Notes: generated by a model not told the origin, from the sequence alone. Counted from the first letter of the stretch, positions 7,878-15,998 are shown. The stretch: DNA of 33,438 bases from Bauldia sp. (GCF_020442045.1 NZ_JAGRLA010000182.1:1-33438), one strand, 5' to 3'. Made by a program: numbers and translations.

Positions 7878-8547
7878 TTCCGAGTCCGTCGACGGGCCGG
7901 ACGCCATTCGGGCGATCCTTGGTGTTTCACGTGAAACACTTGCCCGTCTCGAAGCGCTGGTCGCCCTGGTGCGCAAATGGCAGCCAGCGGAAAACCTGGT
8001 TGCGCCGGCGACCTTGCCCGAGATATGGCGGCGCCATGTCGCCGATTCGGCGCAGCTTGTCGCCTTGTTCCCCGACGCCCGCCGGTGGCTCGATCTCGGC
8101 AGCGGTGGCGGTTTTCCGGGTCTGGTCCTCGGATGCCTGCTGGCCGGCCAGCCCGGCGCCGCGATCCATCTGGTCGAGAGCAACGGACGGAAATGTGCGT
8201 TCCTTCGAACGGCCACCCGTCAGATCGGTCTTCCGGTCACGGTCCATCAGGGACGGATCGAGACGATGCTGGCGGGGTGGAGCGAACCGGTCGATCGGGT
8301 GACCGCCCGTGCGCTTGCGCCGCTCGCGAAGCTGCTTGATCTGTCGGAGCCGGTGTTGGCGACGGGTGTTCCGGCCGCATTCTACAAAGGGGCGGATTTT
8401 GTGCGGGAAATCGATGAAGCCGCTCTATCTTGGGGTTTCGATCTGGTAAAACACCAGAGTCGAATCAATATGGATGGCGTCATCCTGGAAATTCGGCAGC
8501 CTGTCCGCAGGGACGCCGGCAGTGGTATCGGTGACGAAACGCGATGA
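7867..8547 (+). CDS. rsmG: 16S rRNA (guanine(527)-N7)-methyltransferase RsmG (GidB)
   Basis: The 226-residue SAM-dependent enzyme methylates N7 of G527 in 16S rRNA. The SAM-binding motif is [16 protein letters not shown]. The preceding region ([34 protein letters not shown]) and the later [18 protein letters not shown] and YKG motifs are typical. Codons for residues V-S-R-E-T contain a perfect parS site, a known dual use in alphaproteobacteria. Its start overlaps mnmG by 11 bp and its TGA overlaps the parA ATG, so all three are probably co-transcribed. Confidence 0.96.
   Translation: MSPDSESVDGPDAIRAILGVSRETLARLEALVALVRKWQPAENLVAPATLPEIWRRHVADSAQLVALFPDARRWLDLGSGGGFPGLVLGCLLAGQPGAAIHLVESNGRKCAFLRTATRQIGLPVTVHQGRIETMLAGWSEPVDRVTARALAPLAKLLDLSEPVLATGVPAAFYKGADFVREIDEAALSWGFDLVKHQSRINMDGVILEIRQPVRRDAGSGIGDETR
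7923..7938. other. parS: parS centromere site 2, inside the rsmG coding sequence
   Basis: A second exact TGTTTCACGTGAAACA, again extended to the 18-bp palindrome GTGTTTCACGTGAAACAC (7922-7939). It is 1,995 bp from site 1 and about 620 bp upstream of parA. It encodes Val-Ser-Arg-Glu-Thr in RsmG. Confidence 0.95.
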
Positions 8548-9359
8548 GCCTGCCTCCATCACCACGGGTAATCGCCCTCGCCAACCAGAAGGGCGGCGTC
8601 GGCAAGACGACGACCGCGATCAACCTGGGCACCGCCCTGGCCGCGATCGGCGAAGAGGTGCTCATCGTCGATCTCGATCCGCAGGGCAATGCGTCGACCG
8701 GCCTCGGCATCGACCGCAGGAGCCGGACCCTGTCGACCTACGACCTCATGCTCGGAGAAGCGTCGCTGGAAGACGTCGCGATGACGACCGCGGTCCCACG
8801 GGTATCCGTCGCACCATCGACATTGGATCTGCTCGGCGTCGAGCTCGAAATCGCGGCCAGCAGCGATCGCGCCTTCCGGCTTCGCAAGGCACTTGCTCCG
8901 TTCTCGGAACGAGATTCGAGTCGGTCCCGAAACTACACCTATGTCCTGGTCGATTGCCCGCCCTCGCTGAACCTCCTGACGATCAACGGGATGGCGGCGT
9001 CGCATTCGGTTCTCGTGCCGCTGCAATGTGAATTCTTTGCGCTGGAGGGATTGAGCCAGCTTCTCCAGACGGTCGAGCAGGTCAAGCAGTCGCTCAACCC
9101 GGAGTTGTCGATCCACGGCATCGTTCTTACTATGTTCGACACCCGGAATTCCCTTTCCAGCCAGGTCGCGGCGGACGTTCGCGAGAACATGGGCGCGGCC
9201 GTCTACGAAACCGTGATTCCAAGAAATGTCCGCGTTTCGGAGGCACCGTCCCACGGCAAGCCCGTGCTGCTCTACGACTTCAAGAGCAGCGGCAGCCAGG
9301 CCTATCTGCGGCTCGCCGCCGAGATCATCCAGCGCGAACGCCAATTGCGCGCGGCTTGA
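8544..9359 (+). CDS. parA: Chromosome-partitioning ATPase ParA
   Basis: The 271-residue Walker-type ATPase drives segregation of ParB-bound parS regions. The deviant Walker A (NQKGGVGKTTTAINLG, Lys near residue 21) is at the N-terminus, followed by VDLDPQGNASTGLG (Walker A') and YVLVDCPPSLNLLTING (Walker B). There is no N-terminal HTH extension, as expected for a chromosomal (Soj-like) ParA. The ATG overlaps the rsmG stop (ATGA), which suggests translational coupling. parB follows after 75 bp. Confidence 0.96.
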   Translation: MSLPPSPRVIALANQKGGVGKTTTAINLGTALAAIGEEVLIVDLDPQGNASTGLGIDRRSRTLSTYDLMLGEASLEDVAMTTAVPRVSVAPSTLDLLGVELEIAASSDRAFRLRKALAPFSERDSSRSRNYTYVLVDCPPSLNLLTINGMAASHSVLVPLQCEFFALEGLSQLLQTVEQVKQSLNPELSIHGIVLTMFDTRNSLSSQVAADVRENMGAAVYETVIPRNVRVSEAPSHGKPVLLYDFKSSGSQAYLRLAAEIIQRERQLRAA

Positions 9360-9434
9360 GCACGATTCGCCATCGAAACGAATTAGCTACTTTTTGTTAA
9401 CCATATAACCCCATGAGAAACAAAGGGAATGGCC

Positions 9435-10301
9435 ATGGCTGAAGAGACATCCCGGCAGCGCCTTGGCCGCGGCCTCGCCGCTTTGATCGGCGACGTTGCC
9501 ACCGAGCCGGGTCCGGAAAAGCGTCGCAGCGCGCCGCCAAAGACATTGCCGGTCGAGTTCCTGCGACCCAATCCGCGCAACCCCCGGAAAGACTTTGGCG
9601 CGGCCGACCTCGACGATCTCGCGGCGTCGGTCAAGGAGCGCGGGGTCGTCCAGCCGATCCTGGTGCGCCCGGTCGCGGCAGCGGACAATGGGTATGAGAT
9701 CATCGCGGGTGAACGGCGCTGGCGGGCGGCCCAGAAGGTCGGGCTGCACAACGTTCCGGTTGTAATCCTCGAGGTCTCCGACAGCGAGGCGCTGGAGCTC
9801 GCGATCATCGAGAATGTCCAGCGCGCCGATCTCAATCCGCTCGAGGAGGCGCTCGGCTATCAGCAGCTGATCGACGATCACCAGTATACGCAGGTGCAGC
9901 TCGCCGAGGTGATCGGCAAGAGCCGTTCACATATCGCCAACACGCTGCGCCTGCTCAAGCTGCCGGACGGCGTTCTCGACTATGTGCGAAGCGGGAAGCT
10001 TTCCGCTGGCCATGCCCGTGCGCTGGTGACCCATTCCGACCCGGAAGCTGCGGCGCGCAGGATCGTCGAGGCCGGGATGAGCGTCCGCGAGGCCGAAGCC
10101 ATTGACGACGGACGAAGCAAGGCGCGGCAGAAAGCGCAGGCGCCGGAGAAGGACGCCGACACGCGGGCCCTTGAAAAGGCGCTCGGCGACGTGCTCGGCC
10201 TCGGCGTTGCCATCAATCACGGCAAGGATGGCGGCGAATTGCGGATCCGCTACAAGACCCTCGAGCAGCTCGACGCGGTCTGTCATCGCTTGAGGCGATA
10301 G
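9435..10301 (+). CDS. parB: Chromosome-partitioning protein ParB
   Basis: The 288-residue CTPase/DNA clamp loads at parS and spreads. The N-terminus SRQRLGRGLAALIGD is typical of chromosomal ParB. The ParB/Srx CTP-binding domain is seen in FLRPNPRNPRKDFGAADLDDLAASVKERGVVQPILVRP and GYEIIAGERRWRAAQ. The HTH (YTQVQLAEVIGKSRSHIANTLRLLKLPD) follows, and then a C-terminal dimerisation domain ending in LRIRYKTLEQLDAVCHRL. Two ATGs lie 6 nt apart. I prefer the second (9435) because AGGGA at 9424-9428 is 6 nt from it but directly abuts the first. No holA follows; a convergent tRNA gene does. Confidence 0.96.
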   Translation: MAEETSRQRLGRGLAALIGDVATEPGPEKRRSAPPKTLPVEFLRPNPRNPRKDFGAADLDDLAASVKERGVVQPILVRPVAAADNGYEIIAGERRWRAAQKVGLHNVPVVILEVSDSEALELAIIENVQRADLNPLEEALGYQQLIDDHQYTQVQLAEVIGKSRSHIANTLRLLKLPDGVLDYVRSGKLSAGHARALVTHSDPEAAARRIVEAGMSVREAEAIDDGRSKARQKAQAPEKDADTRALEKALGDVLGLGVAINHGKDGGELRIRYKTLEQLDAVCHRLRR

Positions 10302-10345
10302 GCCCGGGACCTGGTGCAGATCAGTGAAGCTGGACGCGAACGGAA

Positions 10346-10432
10346 TGGTGCGGGTGGTCGGGCTCGAACCGACACTCTGTCACCAGAACTGGATTTTGAG
10401 TCCAGCGCGTCTACCAGTTCCGCCACACCCGC
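10346..10432 (-). tRNA. tRNA-Leu (anticodon CAA)
   Basis: Read on the minus strand, the 5' arm GCGGGTG (10426-10432) pairs perfectly with CACCCGC (10350-10356). An A discriminator and an encoded CCA (10346-10348) follow. The anticodon arm is CTGGA-CTCAAAA-TCCAG, giving anticodon CAA (codon UUG). A long variable arm (class II, as required for Leu) and the T-arm GGTTCGAGCC are present. The gene converges on parB. Confidence 0.97.
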
Positions 10433-10473
10433 GCGACAGGCCGATGCCGCAGCTTGCGGATCGGAAGGCCGGG

Positions 10474-10501
10474 ATCATAGTGACGCCCCCGGCGGGGTCA
10501 A
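10474..10501 (-). promoter_or_regulatory. Promoter of tRNA-Leu
   Basis: On the minus strand TTGACC (10496-10501) and TATGAT (10474-10479) are separated by 16 nt, close to the sigma-70 consensus. A GC-rich discriminator follows, as usual for stable-RNA promoters. The predicted leader before the mature tRNA is about 35 nt. Confidence 0.7.
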
Positions 10502-10554
10502 CCTCCGCGGACAGGCTGCTCCGCGCCATCAATCGACTGCCATAGGAACCGGCC

Positions 10555-11136
10555 TTGCTTCGACGCCTCTACGACTGGACGATGGGACTTGCCGCCGGCC
10601 GCCATGCAGGAAAGGCGCTCGCGGGCGTGGCCTTCGCGGAATCGTCCTTCTTCCCGATTCCGCCCGACGTCCTGCTCATTCCGATGGTCCTCGCCGATCG
10701 GGCCAAGGCCTGGCGCTACGCGGCGATTGCGACCATCGCCTCGGTGCTTGGCGGGGTATTCGGCTACCTGATCGGCGCCTTCCTTTTCGATCAGGTGGCG
10801 CAGCCGATCCTGCAATTCTACGGTTACGACCAGCAGTTCGAGCGCTTCGCCGCCTGGTATAACGACTGGGGGGTGTGGATCGTCCTGGCGGCGGGTGTGA
10901 CGCCCTTTCCGTACAAGGTGATCACCATCGCCAGCGGCGCGACGGGCCTCAATTTCATCGTCTTCATGATTGCCAGCATCGTCGCGCGGGGCTTGCGTTT
11001 CGTCATCGTCGCCGGCTTGCTTTACTGGGTCGGCCCACCAATTCGCGATTTCATCGAACGCCGGCTCGGACTTGTTTTCACCGTTTTCATGGTGTTGTTG
11101 ATCGGCGGTTTCGTTGCCGCCCGCTACCTGGTCTGA
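10555..11136 (+). CDS. VTT/DedA-type (YqaA-like) inner-membrane protein
   Basis: The 193-residue polytopic protein carries the VTT fold. The family hallmark is the FAESSFFPIPPDVLLIPMVL segment near residues 30-50, followed by a Gly-rich membrane helix (ASVLGGVFGYLIGAF) and a re-entrant TPFPYKVITIASGATG motif. DedA/VTT proteins are implicated in lipid (undecaprenyl phosphate or phospholipid) flipping. The YqaA subgroup is less studied. The start is TTG at 10555 with AGGAA 6 nt upstream. The gene is followed after 8 bp by dsbB, so the two are probably one transcript. Confidence 0.88.
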   Translation: MLRRLYDWTMGLAAGRHAGKALAGVAFAESSFFPIPPDVLLIPMVLADRAKAWRYAAIATIASVLGGVFGYLIGAFLFDQVAQPILQFYGYDQQFERFAAWYNDWGVWIVLAAGVTPFPYKVITIASGATGLNFIVFMIASIVARGLRFVIVAGLLYWVGPPIRDFIERRLGLVFTVFMVLLIGGFVAARYLV

Positions 11137-11144
11137 GGAAAACG

Positions 11145-11684
11145 ATGATGGACGCGTCTCGCCGTCGGGAAATGATGGCACCGGCGGTGGTCAGCGTCGT
11201 CGGCCTTGCGACGATCGCCACCGCCTGGGGCTTCGAGCTCATCGGCGGCTTCATACCCTGCGCCCTCTGCCTGCAGGAGCGGGTCCCGTATTACATCGGA
11301 TTGCCGCTGGCGGTCGCCGCCTTGCTGGCCGCGGTCGCCGGCGCCAGGCCGACGGTGGTGCGCATGCTGCTGGTCGCGGCAGGCATCACCTTCGCCTATG
11401 GCGCCTATCTCGGCATCTATCACGCCGGTGCCGAGTGGGGCTGGTGGCTCGGTCCGGCCGACTGCGGCGGCAATGCTCCCGCGGTCGCCGATGTCGACGA
11501 CCTGCTCGGGCAGCTCGACAACATCCGCGTCGTCTCCTGCACCGCGGCGAGCTGGCGCCTGCTCGGCCTGTCCTTCGCCGGATGGAATGCGGTCGTCTCC
11601 ATCTTCCTGGTGGCTGTCGCCATGTGGGGCGCATTCCGCCCGCTGGCCGAGGAGCCGGCGGAAGTCGCCCGCTCGCGCGCCTGA
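11145..11684 (+). CDS. dsbB: Disulfide bond formation protein DsbB family
   Basis: The 179-residue membrane protein has four hydrophobic segments. Two periplasmic cysteine pairs are in place: C39-A-L-C42 in GFIPCALCLQERVPYYIG, and C107 / C132 in GPADCGGN and VVSCTAASW. DsbB reoxidises DsbA and passes electrons to quinone. The ALCLQERVPYY block is typical of the alphaproteobacterial DsbB group. GAGGAAAACG precedes the ATG. The partner DsbA is not in this window. The stop lies in the palindrome shared with the aldo/keto reductase gene. Confidence 0.92.
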   Translation: MMDASRRREMMAPAVVSVVGLATIATAWGFELIGGFIPCALCLQERVPYYIGLPLAVAALLAAVAGARPTVVRMLLVAAGITFAYGAYLGIYHAGAEWGWWLGPADCGGNAPAVADVDDLLGQLDNIRVVSCTAASWRLLGLSFAGWNAVVSIFLVAVAMWGAFRPLAEEPAEVARSRA

Positions 11685-11703
11685 CCGTCAGGCATAAGGC
11701 GCG
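11676..11703. terminator. Bidirectional terminator-like palindrome between dsbB and the aldo/keto reductase gene
   Basis: GCCTGAC (11679-11685), one base, GTCAGGC (11687-11693): a perfect 7-bp inverted repeat holding the stop codons of both convergent genes. CGCGCCT (11676-11682) can alternatively pair with AGGCGCG (11697-11703). No U-tract is present. Confidence 0.45.
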
Positions 11704-12731
11704 AGCAGGGCGAGGTCGGCCTCCGACAGCCGGTCGGTCGCGGTCATCGCCTGGTGCCAATACGGATAGAGCAGGGGAAGCTTGCTGGCATCGTCAAGGC
11801 GCTGGCGCTCTTCAGCGGTGAGCTGCAATTCGGCCGCGCCGAGGCTGTCCTTGAATTGCTCCATGCTTCGACCGCCGACGATCACCGACGTCACGGCCGG
11901 ACGACCCAGCGTCCAGGCGAGCGAGACCTGCGCGCCGGAGACCTTGCGGGCCCTGGCGATGTCGACGATCACCTCGATGATGTCATAGGCACGCTCCCAG
12001 TCACGGATCGGCGGCTCGCCCCATCCCTTTTCGTGGCGGGTGCCGGTCGGGGTCTTCTTGCCGCGCCGGAACTTGCCGGTCAGCAATCCGCCGGCGAGCG
12101 GGCTCCAGACCAGGATGCCGAGCCCTTCCGAAAGGGAGATCGGGACGAGTTCATATTCCGCTTCGCGCGCCTCGACCGTGTAATGGATCTGCTGGCTGAC
12201 GAAGCGGGCGCCGCCGAGACGCTCGGCCGCGGCCAGTCCCTTCATGATGTGCCAGCCCGACCAGTTCGAGCAGCCGACGTAGCGCACCATCCCGGATGAG
12301 ACGAGATAGTCGAGCGCCGCCATGATCTCGTCGATCGGTGTCTGGCCGTCCCATTGATGCACCTGGTAGAGGTCGATCCAGTCGGTCCGCAGCCGCTGCA
12401 GGCTGGCCTCGCACTGGGTGATGATGTGGTGCCGCGAAAGGCCGCGATCATTCGGGCCGGATCCCATGCCGAAGCGGACCTTGGTGGCGAGGACGACGTC
12501 GTCGCGCCTGCCTTTCAGCGCCGCGCCGGTGATCTCCTCGGAACGCCCCGCCGAATAGACATTCGCCGTGTCGACGAGATTGACGCCGTGATCGATCATC
12601 ATGTCGACCTGCCGGCGCGCTTCCTTGACCCCGACCGAACCGACCGCATCCTTGCCACGCCCGAAGGTCATGGTTCCCATTCCGATGGTCGAGACTTTGA
12701 GGCCGGAGCGGCCAAGCAGGCGATATTCCAT
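11688..12731 (-). CDS. Aldo/keto reductase
   Basis: The 347-residue protein is a TIM-barrel NAD(P)H-dependent oxidoreductase. It starts MEYRLLGRSGLKVSTIGMGTMTFG. The catalytic set is visible: Asp and Tyr in LVDTANVYSAGRSEE, Lys in VVLATKVRFG, and His in IDLYQVHQWDGQTP. The cofactor-binding SVIVGGRSMEQFKDS lies near the C-terminus. It resembles the aryl-alcohol dehydrogenase-like / AKR11-13 type. The natural substrate cannot be predicted. GAGGAACGAC precedes the ATG. Confidence 0.93.
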   Translation of the reverse strand: MEYRLLGRSGLKVSTIGMGTMTFGRGKDAVGSVGVKEARRQVDMMIDHGVNLVDTANVYSAGRSEEITGAALKGRRDDVVLATKVRFGMGSGPNDRGLSRHHIITQCEASLQRLRTDWIDLYQVHQWDGQTPIDEIMAALDYLVSSGMVRYVGCSNWSGWHIMKGLAAAERLGGARFVSQQIHYTVEAREAEYELVPISLSEGLGILVWSPLAGGLLTGKFRRGKKTPTGTRHEKGWGEPPIRDWERAYDIIEVIVDIARARKVSGAQVSLAWTLGRPAVTSVIVGGRSMEQFKDSLGAAELQLTAEERQRLDDASKLPLLYPYWHQAMTATDRLSEADLALLAPYA

Positions 12732-12781
12732 GTCGTTCCTCACTGGCTTGTCGGACAACGTCGGCTGACGGCATAGCGCGT

Positions 12782-13525
12782 TCAGCCTGGCATGTCTCCG
12801 GTCGATCGCAGCTTCCGTCCGAATGCATCGGTCCGCGGCGGTGTTTCGAGGATCGCCGAGCGGATCAGCACCCAGGCGAGCACCGCCGCCAGCAGGTGCC
12901 AGATGAAATGCGTGCCTGCCGGGAAGGTCGCGCAGAGCGGCGCATCGAGCTCGCGAGCCAGGAAAGCGCCGAGAAAGACGGCTGCGGCGATCACGAAGCT
13001 GGTCGCGGCCGCGACGCCTCGTCGGCGCAGGAGCAACGCGACAACGACGAGGATGATGAGCGGCGTCAGGTAGTAGGCGCCGGGCGGAAGAAGAGCGCGG
13101 GGGAGAAGCGGCCCGGCGCCCATGGTCACTGCGAGAAAGCCGATGAGCCCCAGGCCCGCCGGCCAAGCGGTCCAGGCGAAATGCCGTGTGAGCGTCAGCC
13201 ACAGGATGATCAGCATGAAGACGAGGAACGGCGCCATGTCGATCCACACGGTCCATGCCGCCGCGGTGGTGTGGAACAGGGTCGCGCCAAGTCCGCCGAT
13301 GGCGACCGCGACGATCGCTCCCCAGATCAGACCGCGCGCGTCGCGATTGGGCCGCCTGATCTGAAGCACCGCCGCCATCACGGCGACCGCGAGCATCGCC
13401 ACGTTGGTCAATGCGTTCAGCGGCTCGCCGTCGAGCGCGAAGCTGGTGCGCTCGCAATAGACGTCGATCTGCCGGCAGAGCGCCGGCGCCGAGTGAGCGA
13501 CGAACGAGGGGCAGACGAGATCCAA
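12782..13525 (-). CDS. Ceramidase-like membrane hydrolase (alkaline ceramidase / CREST superfamily)
   Basis: The 247-residue protein has about seven hydrophobic segments. Its N-terminal IDVYCERT and DGEPLNALTN blocks match the alkaline ceramidase family (PF05875), where the acidic residues bind Ca2+. Putative Zn ligands are H85 (LGATLFHTTA) and H206/H210 (AGTHFIWHLL), with D96 in WIDMAP. These correspond by pattern to the catalytic set of human ACER3. The reaction would be hydrolysis of an amide bond in a sphingolipid or similar lipid. Bacterial members are mostly uncharacterised, so the substrate is inference. The start is TTG with GAGG 6 nt upstream. It sits 50 bp upstream of the aldo/keto reductase gene on the same strand. 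Confidence 0.8.
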   Translation of the reverse strand: MDLVCPSFVAHSAPALCRQIDVYCERTSFALDGEPLNALTNVAMLAVAVMAAVLQIRRPNRDARGLIWGAIVAVAIGGLGATLFHTTAAAWTVWIDMAPFLVFMLIILWLTLTRHFAWTAWPAGLGLIGFLAVTMGAGPLLPRALLPPGAYYLTPLIILVVVALLLRRRGVAAATSFVIAAAVFLGAFLARELDAPLCATFPAGTHFIWHLLAAVLAWVLIRSAILETPPRTDAFGRKLRSTGDMPG

Positions 13526-13652
13526 TCGATGCCTCGCGGTCTTGACGATTCAGAAGCATATCGAAGCTTGGCGACGGTGGCCTTGTTAACGCCAGCCGTG
13601 TCAGGATGCCTCCGGCGCATTCTACCGACGAAACAGGAGCACCGATCGGACC

Positions 13653-15251
13653 ATGGCGACGAAGATAACCTTTCGTGGAGGGGCGGGGACGGTCACCGGT
13701 TCCTGCTATCTCGTCGAGCATGACGGCGGGCGTTTCCTGGTCGACTGCGGGATGTTCCAGGGTAACAAGACGATCCGCGAGCTGAACTATGCGCCGTTCC
13801 CCTTCGATCCGGGAGCCATCGACTACCTGCTCCTGACCCATGCCCATATCGACCACAGCGGCCTGGTGCCGAAGCTGACGCGACACGGCTTCGCCGGTCC
13901 GATCCATGCGACGGCGCCGACGCTCGACCTCCTGACCTTCATGCTGCCCGACAGCGGCAAGATCCAGGAGGGCGAGGTCGAACGCAAGAACCGCACGCTC
14001 CGGCGTCAGGGCAAGCCGCAGATCGAGGCGATCTACACCCAGGCCGACGCCGAGGTCGCGCTCGAGAATGTCGCGCCGCACGGTCTCGAGGAATGGTTCG
14101 AGCCGGGGCCAGGTGTGAAGGCGCGCTTCTGGAATGCCGGCCATATCCTCGGCGCGGTCTCCATCGAGCTGGCGATCGACGATGGCGGGCCGCGGCCGCT
14201 GCGTGTCCTGTTCTCCGGCGATCTCGGACCGGACGAGAAGGTCTTCCATCTCGCGCCGGACGCGCCGGAAGGCTTCGACTATGTCATCTGCGAAAGTACC
14301 TATGGCGATCGCGACCGCGAGGACATCACCGTCGAGGCACGCCGCGCGGCTCTGGAGCGCGAGATCGTCGAGGCGATGAAACGGGGCGGCAACCTCGTCA
14401 TCCCGAGCTTCGCGGTTGAGCGAAGCCAGGAGCTGCTCCACGACATCGGCGTGCTGCTCGCCGAGGGGCGGATACCGGCCTCGACGCCCGTCTTCCTCGA
14501 TTCGCCGCTCGCCAGTCGCGTCACCAAGGTGTTCATCCGCCACGCCGACACCCTCGACGATATCGCCCTCGACGAGGCGAAGCTGTTCCGCCACCCGAAT
14601 TTCCGCATCACCGAGGACGTCGAGGATTCGAAGGCGATCAACCGGATCAGCGGTGGCGCGATTATCATCTCGGCGAGCGGCATGTGCGAGGCGGGCCGCA
14701 TCCGCCATCACCTCAAGAACAACCTGTGGCGGCGCGAGGCGACGGTACTCTTCGTCGGTTACCAGGCGCCGGGGACGCTCGGTGCCATCATCCAGGGCGG
14801 CGCCGACGAGGTGCGGATCCATGGCAGTGACATCAAGGTCCGCGCGACCATCCGGAGCCTCGGCAGCTACTCGGCCCATGCCGACCAGGCGGAGCTGCTC
14901 GCCTGGATCCGCGAGCGTCTGCCGGTCAGCGGCGGAATCTTCCTCACCCATGGCGAGGATCACGCGCGCGAGGTGCTGAGCGGCCTGCTTGTCGGGGAAG
15001 GCGTCCCGGCCGAGCGCATCCACCTGCCGCAGCTCGACGACGTCTTCGCCCTCAAGGCCGGCAAGCAGCCGCTGCGCCACGCGGCCGAGGCGACGCGCGT
15101 GCGGGCGGACCAGATCGAACGCGATTGGGCCAACGACTATGTCGCCTTCACCCTGGCGCTCTCCCGGCGGCTCGACGCGATGCCGGACGACGAGACGAAG
15201 CAGGACCTGGTCGCCCGGCTCGACGCGGTGCTGGAAGAGGTGCCGGACTAG
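13653..15251 (+). CDS. Beta-CASP metallo-beta-lactamase-fold nuclease
   Basis: The 532-residue protein has the metallo-beta-lactamase core (THAHIDHSG near residue 60; NAGHILGA; FSGDLG). This is followed by the beta-CASP insert (STYGDRD; VIPSFAVERSQELL; FLDSPLASRVT; SASGMCEAGRIRHHL) and an RNA-specificity domain (GYQAPGTLG; SYSAHADQAELL; THGED). This is the CPSF-73/YSH1-like bacterial group of predicted RNA exo/endonucleases. The last ~70 residues are a family-typical extension of unknown role. It is transcribed divergently from the ceramidase-like gene (127 bp between). Confidence 0.93.
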   Translation: MATKITFRGGAGTVTGSCYLVEHDGGRFLVDCGMFQGNKTIRELNYAPFPFDPGAIDYLLLTHAHIDHSGLVPKLTRHGFAGPIHATAPTLDLLTFMLPDSGKIQEGEVERKNRTLRRQGKPQIEAIYTQADAEVALENVAPHGLEEWFEPGPGVKARFWNAGHILGAVSIELAIDDGGPRPLRVLFSGDLGPDEKVFHLAPDAPEGFDYVICESTYGDRDREDITVEARRAALEREIVEAMKRGGNLVIPSFAVERSQELLHDIGVLLAEGRIPASTPVFLDSPLASRVTKVFIRHADTLDDIALDEAKLFRHPNFRITEDVEDSKAINRISGGAIIISASGMCEAGRIRHHLKNNLWRREATVLFVGYQAPGTLGAIIQGGADEVRIHGSDIKVRATIRSLGSYSAHADQAELLAWIRERLPVSGGIFLTHGEDHAREVLSGLLVGEGVPAERIHLPQLDDVFALKAGKQPLRHAAEATRVRADQIERDWANDYVAFTLALSRRLDAMPDDETKQDLVARLDAVLEEVPD

Positions 15252-15310
15252 ACTCGGGAACCATCGTTCGGCGTGACCTCCGGCAGGCAAGGCCCGTGGA
15301 GGCCGGGCGC

Positions 15311-15335
15311 GGGGGAAGCCGGTATCCGGCCCCCC
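15311..15335 (+). terminator. Stem-loop downstream of the metallo-beta-lactamase gene
   Basis: GGGGG-AA-GCCGG-TAT-CCGGC-CCCCC can fold into a 10-bp stem with a 2-nt bulge, 59 bp after the stop. It is followed by CTCTTC, not a T-run, so it is only a candidate terminator. Confidence 0.45.
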
Positions 15336-15337
15336 TC

Positions 15338-15365
15338 TTCACACCCGTGTCACATACCATATAGA
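15338..15365 (+). promoter_or_regulatory. Putative promoter of the HNH gene
   Basis: TTCACA (15338-15343) and TATAGA (15360-15365) are 16 nt apart in a locally AT-rich patch. They lie about 50 bp before the HNH start and just after the candidate terminator. Sequence-based guess. Confidence 0.4.
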
Positions 15366-15417
15366 GTATGCGCCGCGCTCACGGGGTTGAGCCCCCGGAA
15401 GCGGTAGTGATTCGGGA

Positions 15418-15981
15418 GTGCCCGTGAACGTCCATGTTTCGCCGGGGTCCAATCCGGCGCTGGTTCTCAATGCCGACTACCGGCCGCTCAGCTACTACCC
15501 GCTGTCGCTGTGGTCGTGGCAGGACGCGATCAAGGCGGTGTTCCTCGACCGGGTGAACATCGTCTCCGAATATGACGTGGCGGTCCACAGCCCGTCCTTC
15601 GCGATGAACCTGCCTTCGGTCGTCTCGCTCAAGACCTACGTCAAGCCGGCGAAGCATCCGGCCTTTACCCGGTTCAACGTCTTCCTCCGCGACCGCTTCG
15701 AATGCCAGTATTGCGGTGTCCGGGACGACCTGACCTTCGACCACCTGATCCCGCGTTCGCGCGGCGGCCAGACGACATGGGACAATGTCGTCGCGGCCTG
15801 CTCGCCCTGCAATCTCAGGAAGGGCGGCAAGCACCCGCGTGACGCCGGCATGTGGCCGGCGCAGATGCCCTATCAGCCGACGGTCGCCGATCTGCACAAT
15901 AATGGCCGCCTGTTCCCGCCGAACTACCTCCATGAATCGTGGTTCGACTATCTCTACTGGGATACCGAGCTCGAGCCGTAG
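15418..15981 (+). CDS. HNH endonuclease-like protein
   Basis: The 187-residue protein begins with a conserved NPALVLNADYRPLSYYPLSLWSWQDA segment. It then has an HNH core: zinc-knuckle cysteines CQYC, then LTFDHLIPRSRGGQTTWDNVVAACSPCNLRKGG with catalytic His, Asn and CxxC. The conserved C-terminal LHESWFDYLYWDTELEP completes it. This single-copy protein is very common in alphaproteobacterial chromosomes and is not obviously part of a mobile element. A DNA-processing role is assumed from the fold only. The start could be GTG 15418 or GTG 15424. Confidence 0.9.
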   Translation: MPVNVHVSPGSNPALVLNADYRPLSYYPLSLWSWQDAIKAVFLDRVNIVSEYDVAVHSPSFAMNLPSVVSLKTYVKPAKHPAFTRFNVFLRDRFECQYCGVRDDLTFDHLIPRSRGGQTTWDNVVAACSPCNLRKGGKHPRDAGMWPAQMPYQPTVADLHNNGRLFPPNYLHESWFDYLYWDTELEP

Positions 15982-15998
15982 CGCGATGGCTCGCGCCG

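Noticed and set aside
5211..8216. Very long minus-strand open frame across mnmE/mnmG/rsmG
   Set aside because: Low-complexity Arg/Pro-rich translation opposite well-conserved genes; an artefact of high GC.
9429..9434. First ATG of parB as the start codon
   Set aside because: AGGGA directly abuts it, leaving no spacing; the second ATG at 9435 has proper spacing.
12732..15290. Minus-strand extension upstream of the aldo/keto reductase
   Set aside because: Runs antisense through the beta-CASP gene; the reductase has a good ATG with GAGGAACGAC at 12731.
15418..15981. HNH gene as homing endonuclease or mobile element
   Set aside because: No intron, intein or inverted repeats around it, and the protein belongs to a common chromosomal family.
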